A program made the translations under genes and the position numbers. Below, piece by piece: positions 48,861 through 59,900 of a DNA stretch of 64,000 bases. The stretch is from Leptodactylus fallax (taxonomy: Eukaryota; Chordata; Amphibia; Anura; Leptodactylidae). The stretch is taken from contig CAMRHE010000017.1 of the NCBI GenBank assembly GCA_947044405.1, forward strand, positions 12,471,353-12,535,352. Direction: 5' to 3'. The notes below the pieces were generated by a model, which ran no database searches, was not told the origin of the DNA, and saw only the letters and a program-made list of their open reading frames with translations. How positions within the stretch are numbered: position 1 is the first letter of the stretch; the number at the start of each line of letters is the position of its first letter.

Positions 48861-49880
48861 CCATTCTCTGTCCAAACTTAAGAACACTGTTTCCTTAAGA
48901 CCCAATGCACAGCCGAGGGCACTGAGGGGGGCGATTTGCAGGGAAGCACCCGGAGACCCGGAGGACACCAAAGCAGTCCAGATGCACTTACCTCTGTGGG
49001 GGCTCTAATCCATTCTAATGTCCAGAGCAGAGTAGGACCGCCATATCAACAGAACGGAGCTGGGCGCCCCCGGATGGCACACCTGGACATGTGCATAGGC
49101 CTTAGACTAATAGATAAAGTAATATAATTCCTCCGTGCCTTCCAGATTGACCACACCAAATCCCCGCTCCCTACATTCAGTAGAGTTCTGGATGGCTCTG
49201 AGGTGTTCCGTTGCCCACACAGCTCTGCTGTTCCAGGGGTACCTAGAAGAGAATCCCACTGACTGCACAAGAATCTGTAATCAACACTTGAGTGAGGATC
49301 AGATCCCACCTGTTACCCCAGTGGTAGGTCGGCAGCTGACAAGACTTACAGTAAGCCTGGAACACTGGCGGAAAGAGTTAAGTTTAGCGGAGCTGTTAAT
49401 ATTTAAGAGCTGCATGGGAGAAGCCATGGGATATTTTATTACCATTTACAGTTAATTAGGAGGAAACAGATTTTCTTTAATTAGATTAAATATGTTGTTG
49501 GGGCTCCTAATAACATTTACCATAGTCTGACACAGTGTGAGGCGCAGGAAGCAGCAGTCACCCCGCACAGCGCCAGAAGATTCTCTCATTCACCTCTATA
49601 AAAGTCCTTGTCTGTGTGTTCAGGGCTTTACCAGGAGACATCAGTATCTAAAGAATCAGAGGTATCCAGGGAAAAGAGGGGGCACCATAGCCCCAAAAAT
49701 AGGTCCCCCGATATGTGCAGGGTTTTACCTCCAGAAGGACCTGATGTCTGTTTTCTTATCCAAAACTTGGATCAATTTCCCACCATCTATTTGTTTATCT
49801 TTCCTTCTTTCTTCTTTTTCCTTTCATCCTCCTTTTCTTTTCTTTCTGTTATAGTTGAGATGCAAGGGCAGATTACAACA
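48861..49880. other. Unassigned DNA
   Basis: Overlapping ORFs near 49046-49455 and 49537-49898 on both strands have no domain. TTAATTAGATTAAAT at 49479 sits in a repeat-poor patch (49380-49510). Confidence 0.35.
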
Positions 49881-50484
49881 AAAGCAGAAGCTGGCTGATA
49901 ACAGCAAGCAGAACAACAAGCTATTTAAAACCAGCACAGCACTGAGATAGAGACAGACCCCCAAAAACCTTCACCAGCGCCAGCTGCAAGGCCAGATGGG
50001 CTTTTGCTGAATCTGGGCGTCCGAATTATCACCACCCGGACCTGTACAGGAAATAAACGCTCCACTAGCTGAAACCAAACCACTTACAGGGCAGATCAGA
50101 AATAGGAGAATAATCTTCCAGGCCTAGGGTCAAAACAAGGAGAAGTCATCAGAGGCAGAATCAGGAGACAATACCAATATCCAATAGAAAGCAAAGGGTC
50201 AAATCTGAACGGGTATGTCAATGGCAGAATCAGCAGGCAAACGAATAACCATAAAACAAGCAGAGGGTCAGAAAAGCTATCCAATACACACCATCAGATT
50301 CAGAGCCAAACTAGAGAACTAAATTAGCAGGAACCTGGGTCAGGAGGGAGGAGTCTTATATAGGCCTCCTCAGCTGATAATTGGACAAGCCCACAGAACT
50401 TCTCACACTGCACAAGATTTCCAGGTTGACATGGCTGCTGAATTGATATAGCTGGTTGATATAGCTGCTGAATTGAGAAACCTG
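49881..50484. other. Repeat-like DNA, possibly LTR-related
   Basis: Purine-rich phrases recur (AGAATCAG(G/C)AG, CAAAGGGTCAAATC, AGAGGGTCAGAAAAG). The stretch ends with CTTATATAGGCCTCCTCAGC. It resembles the tandem segment at 38100-38830 in style, but no ends were fixed. Confidence 0.35.
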
Positions 50485-51245
50485 ACACTTTCCTTCTTTC
50501 CTTTCTTTTTTCACTATTTCCTTTCTTCCACTTCCTTTTTCTTTCCTTCCCTTACTCTCTTTCTTTTCTTCCTCTTCTTCTTTCTTCCCTTTTTTATTCT
50601 CTTTCCCTTTTTCCTCCTCTTCTTTCTTCACTTTTTATTCTCTTTCCCTTTTTCCTCCTCTTCTTTCTTCACTTTTTTATTCTCTTTCCTTTCTTCCTCC
50701 TCTTCTTTCTTCCCTTTTTTATTCTTTCCTTTCTTCCTCCTCTTCTTTCTTCCCTTTTTTATTCTCTTTCCTTTCTTCCTCCTCTTCTTCCCTTTCTTCC
50801 TCCTCTTCTTTCCTTTCTTCCTCCTCTTTATTCCCTTTTTTACTCTTTCCTTTCTTCCTCCTCTACTTTCTTCCCTTTTATTATTCTCTTTCCCTTCTTC
50901 CTCCTCTTCTTTCTTCCCTTTTTTTGCTCTCTTTCCTTTCTTCCTCCTCTTCTTTATTCCCTTTTTTACTCTTTCCCTTCTTCCTCCTCTTCTTTCTTCC
51001 CTTTTTTATTCTCTTTCCCTTCTTCCTCTTCTTTCTTCCCTTTTTTACTCTTTCCTTTCTTCCTCCTCTTCTTTCTTCCCTTTTTTTATTCTCTTTCCCT
51101 TCTTCCTTCTCTTCTTTCTTTCCTTTTTTCTTCCTCTTCTTTCTTTCCTTTCCTTACTCTCTTTCCTTTGTTTATCCTCTTCTTTCCTTTCTTTTTTCAC
51201 TCTTTACTTTCGTTCTTCTCTTCTTTCTTTCCATCAACCTATCTT
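50485..51245. repeat. Polypyrimidine minisatellite, about 750 bp
   Basis: Almost pure C/T on the plus strand, with rare A or G. The recurring unit is about 40 bp: CTCTTTCCTTTCTTCCTCCT followed by CTTCTTTCTTCCCTTTTTTA. The 262-codon and 165-codon F/S/L-only ORFs across it are compositional. Homopurine-homopyrimidine mirror tracts of this size can form triplex (H-) DNA. Confidence 0.95.
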
Positions 51246-51634
51246 CCCTTCCTTCTGCTGAAGTACCATTGCCCTGTTTAGGAGCCCCATCTATCAGCAG
51301 ACTCTCTTACTCTGGAGGACTCACAATGTCCATATATCACATAGACAAGAACTATGCGATACTTATTTCCTCTGTGAGTCCTCGCTGCCGGGTTCCTCTA
51401 CAGATTATAGATGATTTCTGATGGTTCAAGCAGATGAACATCCTGTGATCATTCTAATAGCAAGGAATAGTGCCGGGCAGATGCTTGTACAAGGTACACA
51501 TACACTGTTACAGGTAAGGACTACATACAAGATCACTACTAGTAATGTAGACTGTGATAATCTCCATTATATCTTCATGAAAACTAGTGGTTCACATTGT
51601 AGTCTTGCAGTGCTGGAGTCCTAGGTGTGAATCC

Positions 51635-51830
51635 AGCCAAGGACAACATCTGTAAGGAGTTTGTATGTTCTCCACGTGTTTGTGTGGGTTTCCTCCGGGT
51701 ACTCTGGGTTCCTCCTACACTACAAAGACATAATGATAGGGAATGTGAGCCCTATATGGGACAGTGACTGACAATGTCTGTAAAGCACTGTGGAATACGA
51801 TGGCGCTAGCAGAGCTCTGACACTTCTAGG
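51635..51830 (+). mobile_element. L2/SINE-type conserved tail
   Basis: GTTTGTATGTTCTCCACGTG, TGGGTTTCCTCCGGGTACTC and AAGCACTGTGGAATACGATG occur in order and end in GGCGCTAG. This is the widespread vertebrate L2/V-SINE-like 3' module. Truncated at both ends. Confidence 0.65.
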
Positions 51831-53084
51831 ACTCCTGTGATACTTGGACAGAATTGTTATAAAACGACATTTCTTCTGATGATATATCCGCTATTTAACC
51901 AAACATCTTCCTATAAATGCTCGGCAGATAATGTATTGTGAAGTGCATTATTGAGATAGTATATAGCGGGCTGGTAATCACTTTGTGTGCTGCCAATCTA
52001 AAAGCAATTTTACCGGTACTGAGCAAAGAAGAGACATTTCCAAGGATGCTTCTAGTAAATGACTCAGATATAAAACTTGGAAGTTTCTAATATGGTCCTA
52101 TGGACAATGCGGCGAGTCGGTGTCATTATCCTGATTCCCTGTGTTATTGGCTCGTGATTGCAATCAATGCGGCGGCATTATTTCATGATCTGCAATTTAT
52201 CCCAAATCACCCAAATTAAATCCAGAGTGGCAAAGAACATCTCCGAAAGTCCTCAGTGTCTGTAAAGTTCCATCAATCTGCAGTGCTGTTAGAAGTTCTG
52301 GAGATCCCATGGATTATAGACATAGACACTAGTGTCAAGTTTTGTTTCGGGTTCGGCCAGTTCAGTCCCAAAATTGATTTCGGATGCAATAGTTTTTCAA
52401 ATCTACAGTATAGCAGCCCTAATGAACGTTCATACAGGTGGCAGAGGCAGCGCTCCCCCATCCACCTAATACATCATATAATGCCCCCCACTGCCCCACC
52501 ATTTATTAGGACCACTATGCTGTATATCGCTATTGTATAGCAGTCCTAATGACCATTGTTAGGGCTGCTATACAGATATGGTACGTTCCTGAGGGTGGCC
52601 ATTCTGGACGCCCTAAGGAACAATTGTTATGGATTCAGGGAGGAGTAGGAGACCTCAAGCTGCTTTAAAGATTGGTTTGCCCAAAACCAATCTTTAAAAG
52701 TTTTGGTTTAGTTAGAAATACATATTTTTAAGAAATTCAAGTTGAAGCCAGTTAATGAAGAACAAGTTCGCCCATCTCCAATAGACACACTGGGGCAGAT
52801 CTATTAAGATTGGCGTTTTGTGCGCCAGTCTCAATAAAGGCCCCGATTGCCACTAAATTATCGAGGCTTTGGCCTCTTAGTAAACCAGACGACTGCTGAT
52901 GCAGCAGAATGGATGTCTACATACAGCCGTCTGGAACTGGTGTAGAGTTCCCCCAGGTGGACTGGGTTTGCCCAGTTCGCAAAACCCATTTTCATAAACA
53001 TTACGTAATAGGAAATTCTGAGTTAATAGAGGGGGGTCCCCAATTTTGAATACTCACTTCTTGGCCAGAGTTGGAGAGGAGCTA
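51831..53084. other. Unassigned DNA with a MITE fragment
   Basis: No gene recognised. Around 52670-52785 the phrases GGTTTGCCCAAAACCAATCT and AAGTTCGCCCATCTCC suggest a diverged GATGAGCAAAC-type MITE. Two phrases (AGCAGCCCTAATGAACGTT near 52411 and AGCAGTCCTAATGACCATT near 52540) form a short direct repeat. Confidence 0.35.
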
Positions 53085-53300
53085 CAAAGATCATGTCTGT
53101 CTGGAGAACCTGTCTTACCCTGCACTAGACAGTCACCTATTAATTTGAATGGACACTGTGTCATGCTTAATTTATCCAGTGGTGGCGCTGCAGGGAAAAT
53201 GAACACCTACTGCCCGGTTTACCAAAAAAATAAGAAATGATGGCTGGAGGTCCTGGCAGGGAGACGCTGTGCGATCATCAAGTAGGGCTTGCCGAGAGCA
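53085..53300. repeat. Dispersed repeat, copy 2
   Basis: Partner of 48640-48860, same orientation and order of phrases, including GAATGGACACTGTGTCATGC and GGTGGCGCTGCAGGGAAAA. Confidence 0.6.
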
Positions 53301-53324
53301 GAAAACTCCTTTAATCACTATTAT

Positions 53325-53395
53325 TTTTATTGCTGTTTTTATTATTATGATTCATATAGTGCAGAATATTCCACAGCGATGCGTAAAGCTCAGTG
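53325..53395 (-). mobile_element. L2/SINE-type tail fragment
   Basis: Minus strand: GCTGTGGAATATTCTGCACTATATGA with an AATAATAA-rich 3' end, matching the tail at 45682. Confidence 0.5.
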
Positions 53396-53905
53396 CGTGA
53401 TTTTATGAATAAGCAAAATAAGATATTTTTTGATAACATGAGATTTGATGCTTCACATTTTGTGCTCTGTTTACTAAGCCTTATTATCAAGCACAAATAC
53501 AGAGTTTATGAGATTTCCAAATCCCGGGATATCCCAATACATTGCTAATCCTTTGTTTCCACTTTTTATTTATTTCTTTGCTTATTCTCCCGGAATTTAG
53601 GTAGAAACTGAAGAAAATTCATCTTTATTTTTTTTTTTACCTTGTTTAACATTGAAAATATAGTCAAAAGTGAATTGAAGGCGTCGAAAATTATTAGCAA
53701 GTGTGATTCAGTTATTTGCAAGGAAAATGAAGCTTAATGGAAAAAAACAAAAAACTCACTCCCCAAGGCTGCCAGCATATTTCTCCTCTTGCTCTCTGCT
53801 CTGCACCGAATGGCCCATAGGGTGGATATGGATATGTGTCCCTGTCCAATTTCCTATGGCCCCTGTTTATAAGAGGGATAGGTTCTAGTTGTCTAGTTTC
53901 ATTTG
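53396..53905. other. Unassigned AT-rich DNA
   Basis: No gene recognised. Confidence 0.35.
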
Positions 53906-53907
53906 CT

Positions 53908-54230
53908 GACCTGAGCTCTGACTTTGTGTCTGTTCTGTACTCTACCTGATGCCCGTGCCTGACCTGAGCTCTGACTTTGTGTCTGTTCTGTACTCTACCT
54001 GATGCCCATGCCTGACCTCAGCTCTGACCTTGGCACCTGTGCCACCTGCCCTGACCATCTGCTTGTTTTTGACCCCAACTTTTGGCCTCTACTAAGATTA
54101 CTTTCCTGGCTCACCCCTGGTGCTTCGCACTGGTATCTCTTGGTCTGTTTAGCCATTCAATACCAACACCAGAACCACTCCAAGATGTAGCAACCTGGTG
54201 GTCTCCCTGTGACGCAGTCTAGATCCATAA
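53908..54230 (+). repeat. Tandem 52-bp duplication in LTR-like sequence
   Basis: TGACCTGAGCTCTGACTTTG starts at 53908 and 53960, and a decayed third copy (TGACCTCAGCTCTGACCTTG) starts at 54013. The following CTGACC..CCTTGGCACC style is common in LTRs of amphibian elements, but no LTR ends were found. Confidence 0.55.
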
Positions 54231-55625
54231 AGGGTGAATATCAGGGAGGCCACTTAGACAAACGGCCTTTGGAGTGACCCAAACTTGAACCAGCTTGGTA
54301 ACATGGCTGGTCTACATTTACTTGTAGTTGCACCAGGATATGTCATTACCAGGCCAGTTCTGATCATGGCTTGTGGAGTTAGAGCCCATTTTGAGTGTAG
54401 TCGAAATCCAAAAAGTTTGAAAAAAGATGTTGTCTACAACCTGATAGTAAAATGATTTATCAGGTAATTAACATACAACTTGTGCTACTTTGTATATTTA
54501 ATATAAATTTATTCTGCAAGGGACAGTTTATATCGGGACAGCGTTACAAATCCATTACCCCATGGATTACAAGCCCGAAATGTGGTTGCAGGCAGGTTCC
54601 CTTTAAATGATAAAATTCTGTCTCTCCACAGTCACCTCTAGGGGGAACTTAGGAGCTTTATTGTTGAATTCAATGGTAGCTGTATAAATTTGACCTCACT
54701 AGGCTCTCCGTACTGGTCAGCGGAGGAAGTCAGAATTTTATTACCATAACCATAGGTGGTTCGGTCTAATTTCTAAGGATCCATATTAGAATATGCTGGG
54801 AATCTCAAAAATGGCAACAGCGCCATTATACTTGCAGCAGAAGCGCCCCCTTAAAAGACCTCTTAAAGGCATACACCATCTATAAGTTTGGCAGTATAGA
54901 GCGGGCTCTTGTCGTGTTAATTAAAAACTTTTTTTTTGTTCCGCAGACTCCAGCACATTTTCTCCCCGCAGGGAATTGGTGGTTAAAGTCTAACACCACA
55001 ATTGATACTTTCTGCGTTCATTTCAATGTACGATAATCTAATTCTCTGTACGAGAGGAACGTATGCATGTTGCTTTTAATATAATATAAGATGCAGGCAA
55101 ATTCCAAGATGCAATTTTCCTGCGGCGTATTTTATTTGTGCGAAACCAAACAACTTGCCGATCCCTTGGAGACCCAGCTGTAATTATATTGTCTTGCTAT
55201 GAACAGCATTTTGGAAAACATCTCAATTGCAAGTTCTCTTTTTAAAATGCGATCACATGGAAAAACGATCTATATGAATTATCCACGGCACAGTAGATGG
55301 CAACGCTCCGATATGGTAAATTAAATCAAAATTATTCAACTCAGAGGAGGCTTAATGTTGACAAAAGTTGCGTTTTACACAGATGGTTGGAGGAACTGCA
55401 AATTATTTTTGCCATATATCATATGCTCTTTTTAGTGGCCAATATTGTCTCCAGTGACATTCCCAAGTGTCCCATATATTTCCCTGTTAACGTGCGTACA
55501 GTCATATTTTTACAACCTATTATAATATTGTCAACCAGCACGCAGGATTATTTGCATTGCAAAATTGGAAAAGTGACTTTTCTAAGTTTCATACATCCCG
55601 GGAAAAGCTTGATGACAATTACAGA
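54231..55625. other. Unassigned DNA; repeat-poor patch at 55000-55290
   Basis: A single T2-like end (GGCAGGTTCCCTTTAAATG) lies near 54608. Positions 55000-55290 carry no transposon ends and contain TAATTA (55181-55186) and several CpGs. I see no gene. Confidence 0.35.
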
Positions 55626-56450
55626 GGGGCGAACCTTGAGATTCAGAATATTTGTTCGGATCACCTGCAAGGTTTGTTACAAATGTTTCAAAAATTTCAG
55701 GTTCGGCCGTATCTGAGATTTTTTTGTTCGTCACCCATGAATCGTTACTATACTTTGGGGTCTCTTCAGACCCCAGAGTATAATAATGGGAAGCCCAGGG
55801 GAGGTGTGGAAAAAAAAAAAAAACACAATCTTAAGCTGAGGCTCCACGTTGTGGAAATGCAGCTTTTTTTGTTGCAGATTTGCTGCTTTTTTTTTTTGAG
55901 CCAAAGCCAGAAGTGGATTTAGCAGAAGTGAGAAGTATTAGAGCTTACTATATATTTTCCATTCCTTTTATAGCCATTCTTGTCTTTGGCTCAAGAAACC
56001 ACAGCAAAATCTGCAACAAAAAAAGCTGCTTTTCCACAACGTGGGGCCTCAGCCTAACTCATCTTTCCTCACCGCCCAGAGCTCTACCGCAGTTTCCATT
56101 TTTTATTCCTGGTGTTTTCATTGTCTTCTGGCTGGGTCACCACTTTGGCTAATGTATCTTAACATCAACAACCCTCATCTGACCATTGGGGCCCAATCAT
56201 AGACCTCAGTGGTGACCTGAGGGCGTTGACATCACGAGGAGGTCAGAAGACCAGGCATTATGGCAGAGCCCGGAACGTGAGGAAAGGGTCTCTCCTCGAA
56301 TTTTCTGCATCTCCAAATTATTATACACAGGAGTTTCAGGAGACCCCAGAATATAATAACAATTCATGAGTGTCGAGCTGCAAAAATCTCACTTTAGGCC
56401 AATTAAAAAAAAAAATTTGCAACAAACCTGGTTTATGAACCAGTTATATA
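55626..56450. mobile_element. GATGAGCAAAC-type foldback MITE, near complete, with nested MITE
   Basis: The left part reads GGTTTGTTACAAATG.., TTCAGGTTCGGCC and TTTGGGGTCTCTTCAGACCC. The right part reads GGAGTTTCAGGAGACCCCAG.., AATTTGCAACAAACCTGG and a terminal AACCAGTT. The two halves are imperfect inverted copies. They are separated in part by the inserted MITE at 55831-56056. Confidence 0.65.
55831..56056. mobile_element. Nested MITE with GGCTCCACGTTG ends
   Basis: Left end AAGCTGAGGCTCCACGTTGT; right end ACAACGTGGGGCCTCAGCCT. Arms continue (TGTTGCAGATTTGCTG / CAAAATCTGCAACA; TGAGCCAAAGCCAGAA / TTGTCTTTGGCTCA). It is a smaller relative of 12660-13217. Confidence 0.8.
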
Positions 56451-56690
56451 TGTACTTATAGTGCTGTTACCTTCCAATAGGTGGCGCTAGTAGACCTCCT
56501 GACCTAATGTAAGTGATCATTTTTTTTTGCAAATATATTTAACCCAAACCAAGTGTATCCTGGCTATAGAGTTCAGTAGTATCAGGAGCTCCGATCACTT
56601 TTAATCTCCCCTACCGCCGATTCTGGTCCTTGTATAAACCTATTAGTTGCCGCCTCCGCTCATTTCCTTGCTGGTGTTAAATAAAACAGT
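56451..56690. other. Unassigned spacer between two mobile elements
   Basis: No gene or repeat recognised in this short stretch. Confidence 0.3.
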
Positions 56691-57229
56691 ACAGTGCAAA
56701 GATGCTTAGGGAGGAATGGAAAAAATGCTGCACAGTAAGAATGCTTTCAGAAATAGAAGGGTTAATGGTTTATTTTTATCAATTACCAAAATGAAGTGAA
56801 TGAAGAAAAGAAAAATGTAAATCCCATCAATATTTGGTGTGAACTTTGCCCTTTGGAGGAGGAGTCCTGGAAGTGATGATCCGGCCCCCACAGATATAGC
56901 CCTGATCTCATCATCATCCAGTCTGTCTGGGATGACATGAAGAGACAGAAGGATTGGGGCAAGCCTACATCCACAGAAGATCTGTGCTTAGTTCTCCAAG
57001 ATGGCGGGAACAACCTCCCTGCCCAGTTCTACCAAAAACTGTCTGCAAGTACAGAGAAGAAGTGATGGAAGGCAAAGGGCAAAGGTCACACCAAATATTG
57101 ATGGGATTTATATTTCTCTTTTCTTTATTCACTTCATTTTGTTCAATGACAAACTATTAGCCCTTCTATTTCTGAAATCATTCAGGCTTTGCGGCATTTT
57201 CCCCGCACCTGCCTAAAACTTCTGCACAT
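56691..57229 (+). mobile_element. Tc1-derived non-autonomous element, copy 3 (both ends present)
   Basis: The left end ACAGTGCAAAGATGCTTAGG and right end GCCTAAAACTTCTGCACATT are imperfect inverted repeats. At about 540 bp this is the most complete copy. The interior includes the same transposase C-terminal relic, with stops and frameshifts, and TTAACCC / AAATAGAAGGGTTAA inner inverted repeats. No functional protein remains. Confidence 0.78.
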
Positions 57230-57572
57230 TATTGTAGAGAAAAAAAGCTAAAACTTTGAATGTGAATGAACCTGAACTGGCCGCTTAATCTGTTCCTGTT
57301 AGTCTTCACAGCACTGTCCTGTTACAGGAGGAGATGAGGATGTTAGCTCTCTATAAAAATGAATTATGTCTTGTGCAATGAGCCGGGGAGAAAACTCGCT
57401 CTACGTTTTTTTTCTTCTTTTGCCTATGACTTTATGCTGTTTGTAAATCAAGATTAATGCAGAAAACTACACTTAGCAGGGCCGGATAATAAATCTGCTT
57501 CTTGGGCCGAGCGTCTCCATATGTGTGTAGCTTGTGGAGCGTCTAACGTATCTATTGATAGCTATGGAGGTT
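57230..57572. other. No gene recognised
   Basis: Spacer between the Tc1-derived element and the stop codon of the minus-strand ORF at 57573. No minus-strand AATAAA was seen here. Confidence 0.35.
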
Positions 57573-58130
57573 CTATGTGTACCAGGTATTGGATCCATAT
57601 GTCTTGTTCTTGCTGTTATTGCTATTGGGGGTCAGTGGAAGAAGATCATGTGACCGCACCGCACTGTTCTCCTCGCTATCACAATTCCCATTGGGGCCGC
57701 TGTTGGTCGCTGAATGCTTGTTATCTTTCACTGAACACTTTCCAATTATTGGCCTGAAAAGACATTGTAATTCCTCAAAGGCATCGACGTCTTTTTTATT
57801 ACGTGTATTTTTCTTGTACAAGTAGAGTGACAGAAACAGACAACAAGGAAACAAAAAAGAAATATGGGTTTCCCACTTGCAAAGATCGGTGATAAATGTG
57901 AGACTGAAGAGGGTCAGAGAGCTGAGACCCACAGCGATCACCAGAACATGGCTCCCATGCACTTGACTGTTCTGGGGTGTAGCTATAGGGGGTGCAGAGG
58001 TAGAAGTCGCTAATGTGGCATCCCAGAGCTGGCTATGGCTGGGCTGAGGGTGATCTCTGTGCATTGTATTATTTCCTGTTGCTTCATAGCCTGTGTGACA
58101 TAGCAGGGGGTCCTGAGTCTCACACAACAC
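57573..58130 (-). CDS. Possible exon of a small membrane protein, 185 codons
   Basis: A minus-strand frame of 185 codons ends at a TAG (57573-57575). From about residue 18 it reads like a protein: an S/T/P-rich segment, then a hydrophobic stretch beginning SHVLVIAVGLSSLTLFSLTF. A second hydrophobic stretch follows (ISFLFPCCLFLSLYLYKK). After it come a basic RNKK stop-transfer motif and a polar N/S-rich tail ending YGSNTWYT. A TCACACAG acceptor lies about 15 codons into the frame, so the true start may be a splice junction. I recognise no family. No poly(A) signal was found and the upstream end approaches a retroelement LTR, so chance remains possible. Confidence 0.3.
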   Translation of the reverse strand: MLCETQDPLLCHTGYEATGNNTMHRDHPQPSHSQLWDATLATSTSAPPIATPQNSQVHGSHVLVIAVGLSSLTLFSLTFITDLCKWETHISFLFPCCLFLSLYLYKKNTRNKKDVDAFEELQCLFRPIIGKCSVKDNKHSATNSGPNGNCDSEENSAVRSHDLLPLTPNSNNSKNKTYGSNTWYT

Positions 58131-58199
58131 AGCGCCACCTAGTGAGCCTCACACATGCATTACACCTCCCATAGGATTGAATAGTAACCAAATGTCCAA

Positions 58200-59142
58200 T
58201 GGGAGGACATCGCCTGGGAAAAGGGGAGGAGTCAGCTGATCACTGGGTCCCCATGGTAACACCCCTGCAGGAAGGTCCTGCGTGTGAGGAGTTAGAAGTG
58301 TGGAGTGTTAGGAGGAGGAGGTGAGGAGATAAGTGTGATGTCCTGTGAAGAAAGCAGTGAGTTTAGTGCAGGAATCTCAAGTCCTAGACAGGCCCAGGAA
58401 GGTTGGAGAACTGACATACTCCAGCTATTCAGAAGATCCTGTCCCCTGTCTGCCTAGCCATCGCCCTGAAGGAAGTCAAGCATCATTATCTTGTCAGCCT
58501 GAGACTGTGGAGAGAACATTCTGGAACACGTGCTCCATAGCAAGTATCACAGGATCCAGGGGCCAAGGCCAGACCTGTGGAATATCCTGCCACCCTGACT
58601 ATTGCACCCCGAAACTCTGAGCTATCAGGACCACATAACGTGAGTGGGGAATATTATGTGCTAGTATCATGGTGGGCATCCTCCTATGAGCCAAATAGGA
58701 GCCCAGACGCACCTCAGGGCTGTAACACTGAAGTATAAGGGGCTAGGAACACCTTTCATCAAGTCTACCCTGCACCCCAGGACTTTGCTGTGTCACCAGG
58801 CGTACCCCGTTGTTTTGTATTGAAGAAACTGTTTAAGCATTTGTGCCTCCACACCCATGGAAGTAAAAGTTCAACTTTACAACCGTTTCTGTGTCTGACT
58901 CTGCACCGACAACATCAGGGCGCCCCAAACACCACCAGTCGGCACAGTATAGGGGGAAGCGCCCCGGGGGAACAATCACCACCAACATTTGTGCAGCCCC
59001 CTCATCACCGGTACCAGTGGTGGTAACGTGGGACAGCACCAGCGCTGCGCCCTCGTGCCCAGAGACCGTGACAAGTCTGCGCTGTTTGCACCCCGCAATC
59101 CCAACTGCAGCGTTGCCTTCCATCTGGTCACCGCAAGAAAAA
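58200..59142 (+). mobile_element. Putative 5' LTR of the Ty3/Gypsy element (limits approximate)
   Basis: This non-coding stretch lies just before a primer-binding-site-like sequence. It contains promoter-like GAAGTATAAGGGGCTAGG (58731) and a U5-like segment (58860-58920). The 3' LTR lies outside the window, so neither end can be confirmed; the right end is set by the primer site at 59144. Confidence 0.4.
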
Positions 59143-59143
59143 C

Positions 59144-59161
59144 TGGCGTCACGAACAGGAT
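59144..59161 (+). other. Candidate primer-binding site
   Basis: TGGCGTCACGAACAGGAT begins TGG, as expected for pairing with a tRNA 3' CCA end. It lies about 740 bp before gag. I do not assign the tRNA species. Confidence 0.55.
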
Positions 59162-59900
59162 ACGGGTGTGTGCCATTTTGAGAAAGTCGCCACGAAAAGT
59201 GCGCCAAATTGTCTCCAGAGCATCGGTCTTTATTGTGGACTTTGCTAAGATCAAGTTTATTCCCTGAGAGTGCTTGCCACAAAGAGGGGGGAGCCCTATA
59301 CCCCTGAAGTAAGCCCTAAAGACTGTCCTCTCAGTGTGTTACAGCCCTGGAAGAGTTAAAACGCCCAGGACTTGTTTGCTGCGCCACATCGCTGTGTAAG
59401 AACGCCCACAAAGGGTTAACTGTACCTTGCAAAAGTGCGGGAGATTTTTAGCACTGCCCATGAGGCCAGGAGACCCATCTGCCGCCATCTTGGGAGAGCC
59501 CAGAATGCTGAGCGCAATGCTCCAGCGCACCCATACAAGAAAGTGAAAGGCGAACGTGCCAGCGCCATTTCTGACTCTCCGGTGCCGCATCACCGTCCCT
59601 GCTGTGCACCGCTGATCTCTGGTCCACGCTGCAGTTGCTGTCAGTGAGTACTGTGCCTCCCTGTCCTTGTCTTCAGTCCTCCCACGGCCCCAGCGAGTGT
59701 TTTCCGTGTACAGTGTCCGTGGGGAGTGCCACCATTAAAGAGGGGGAGCACACCGTCTGCCTGCATCACAGTGACTCTGTTAATAGCTACAGCATTCTTA
59801 AAGGGACAGCATTTCAAGTTGTAGTCTCCATTCCCTGCCAGCAAGCAGTTGAGTTTCTTAAAGAGACGGCGACCTAATTCCAGTCATACCTGCAAACAAC
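59162..59900 (+). other. Retrotransposon leader (untranslated)
   Basis: Sequence between the primer-binding site and the gag start. Short ORFs on both strands here are unsupported. It would hold packaging and dimerisation signals, none of which I can identify. Confidence 0.45.

Noticed and set aside
50473..51421. 262- and 165-codon ORFs
   Set aside because: They consist almost only of F, S, L and P because the strand is polypyrimidine; no start context or domain.
58790..59282. Overlapping 78-149-codon ORFs on both strands
   Set aside because: They fall in the putative LTR/U5 and primer-binding region of the Gypsy element and have no domains.
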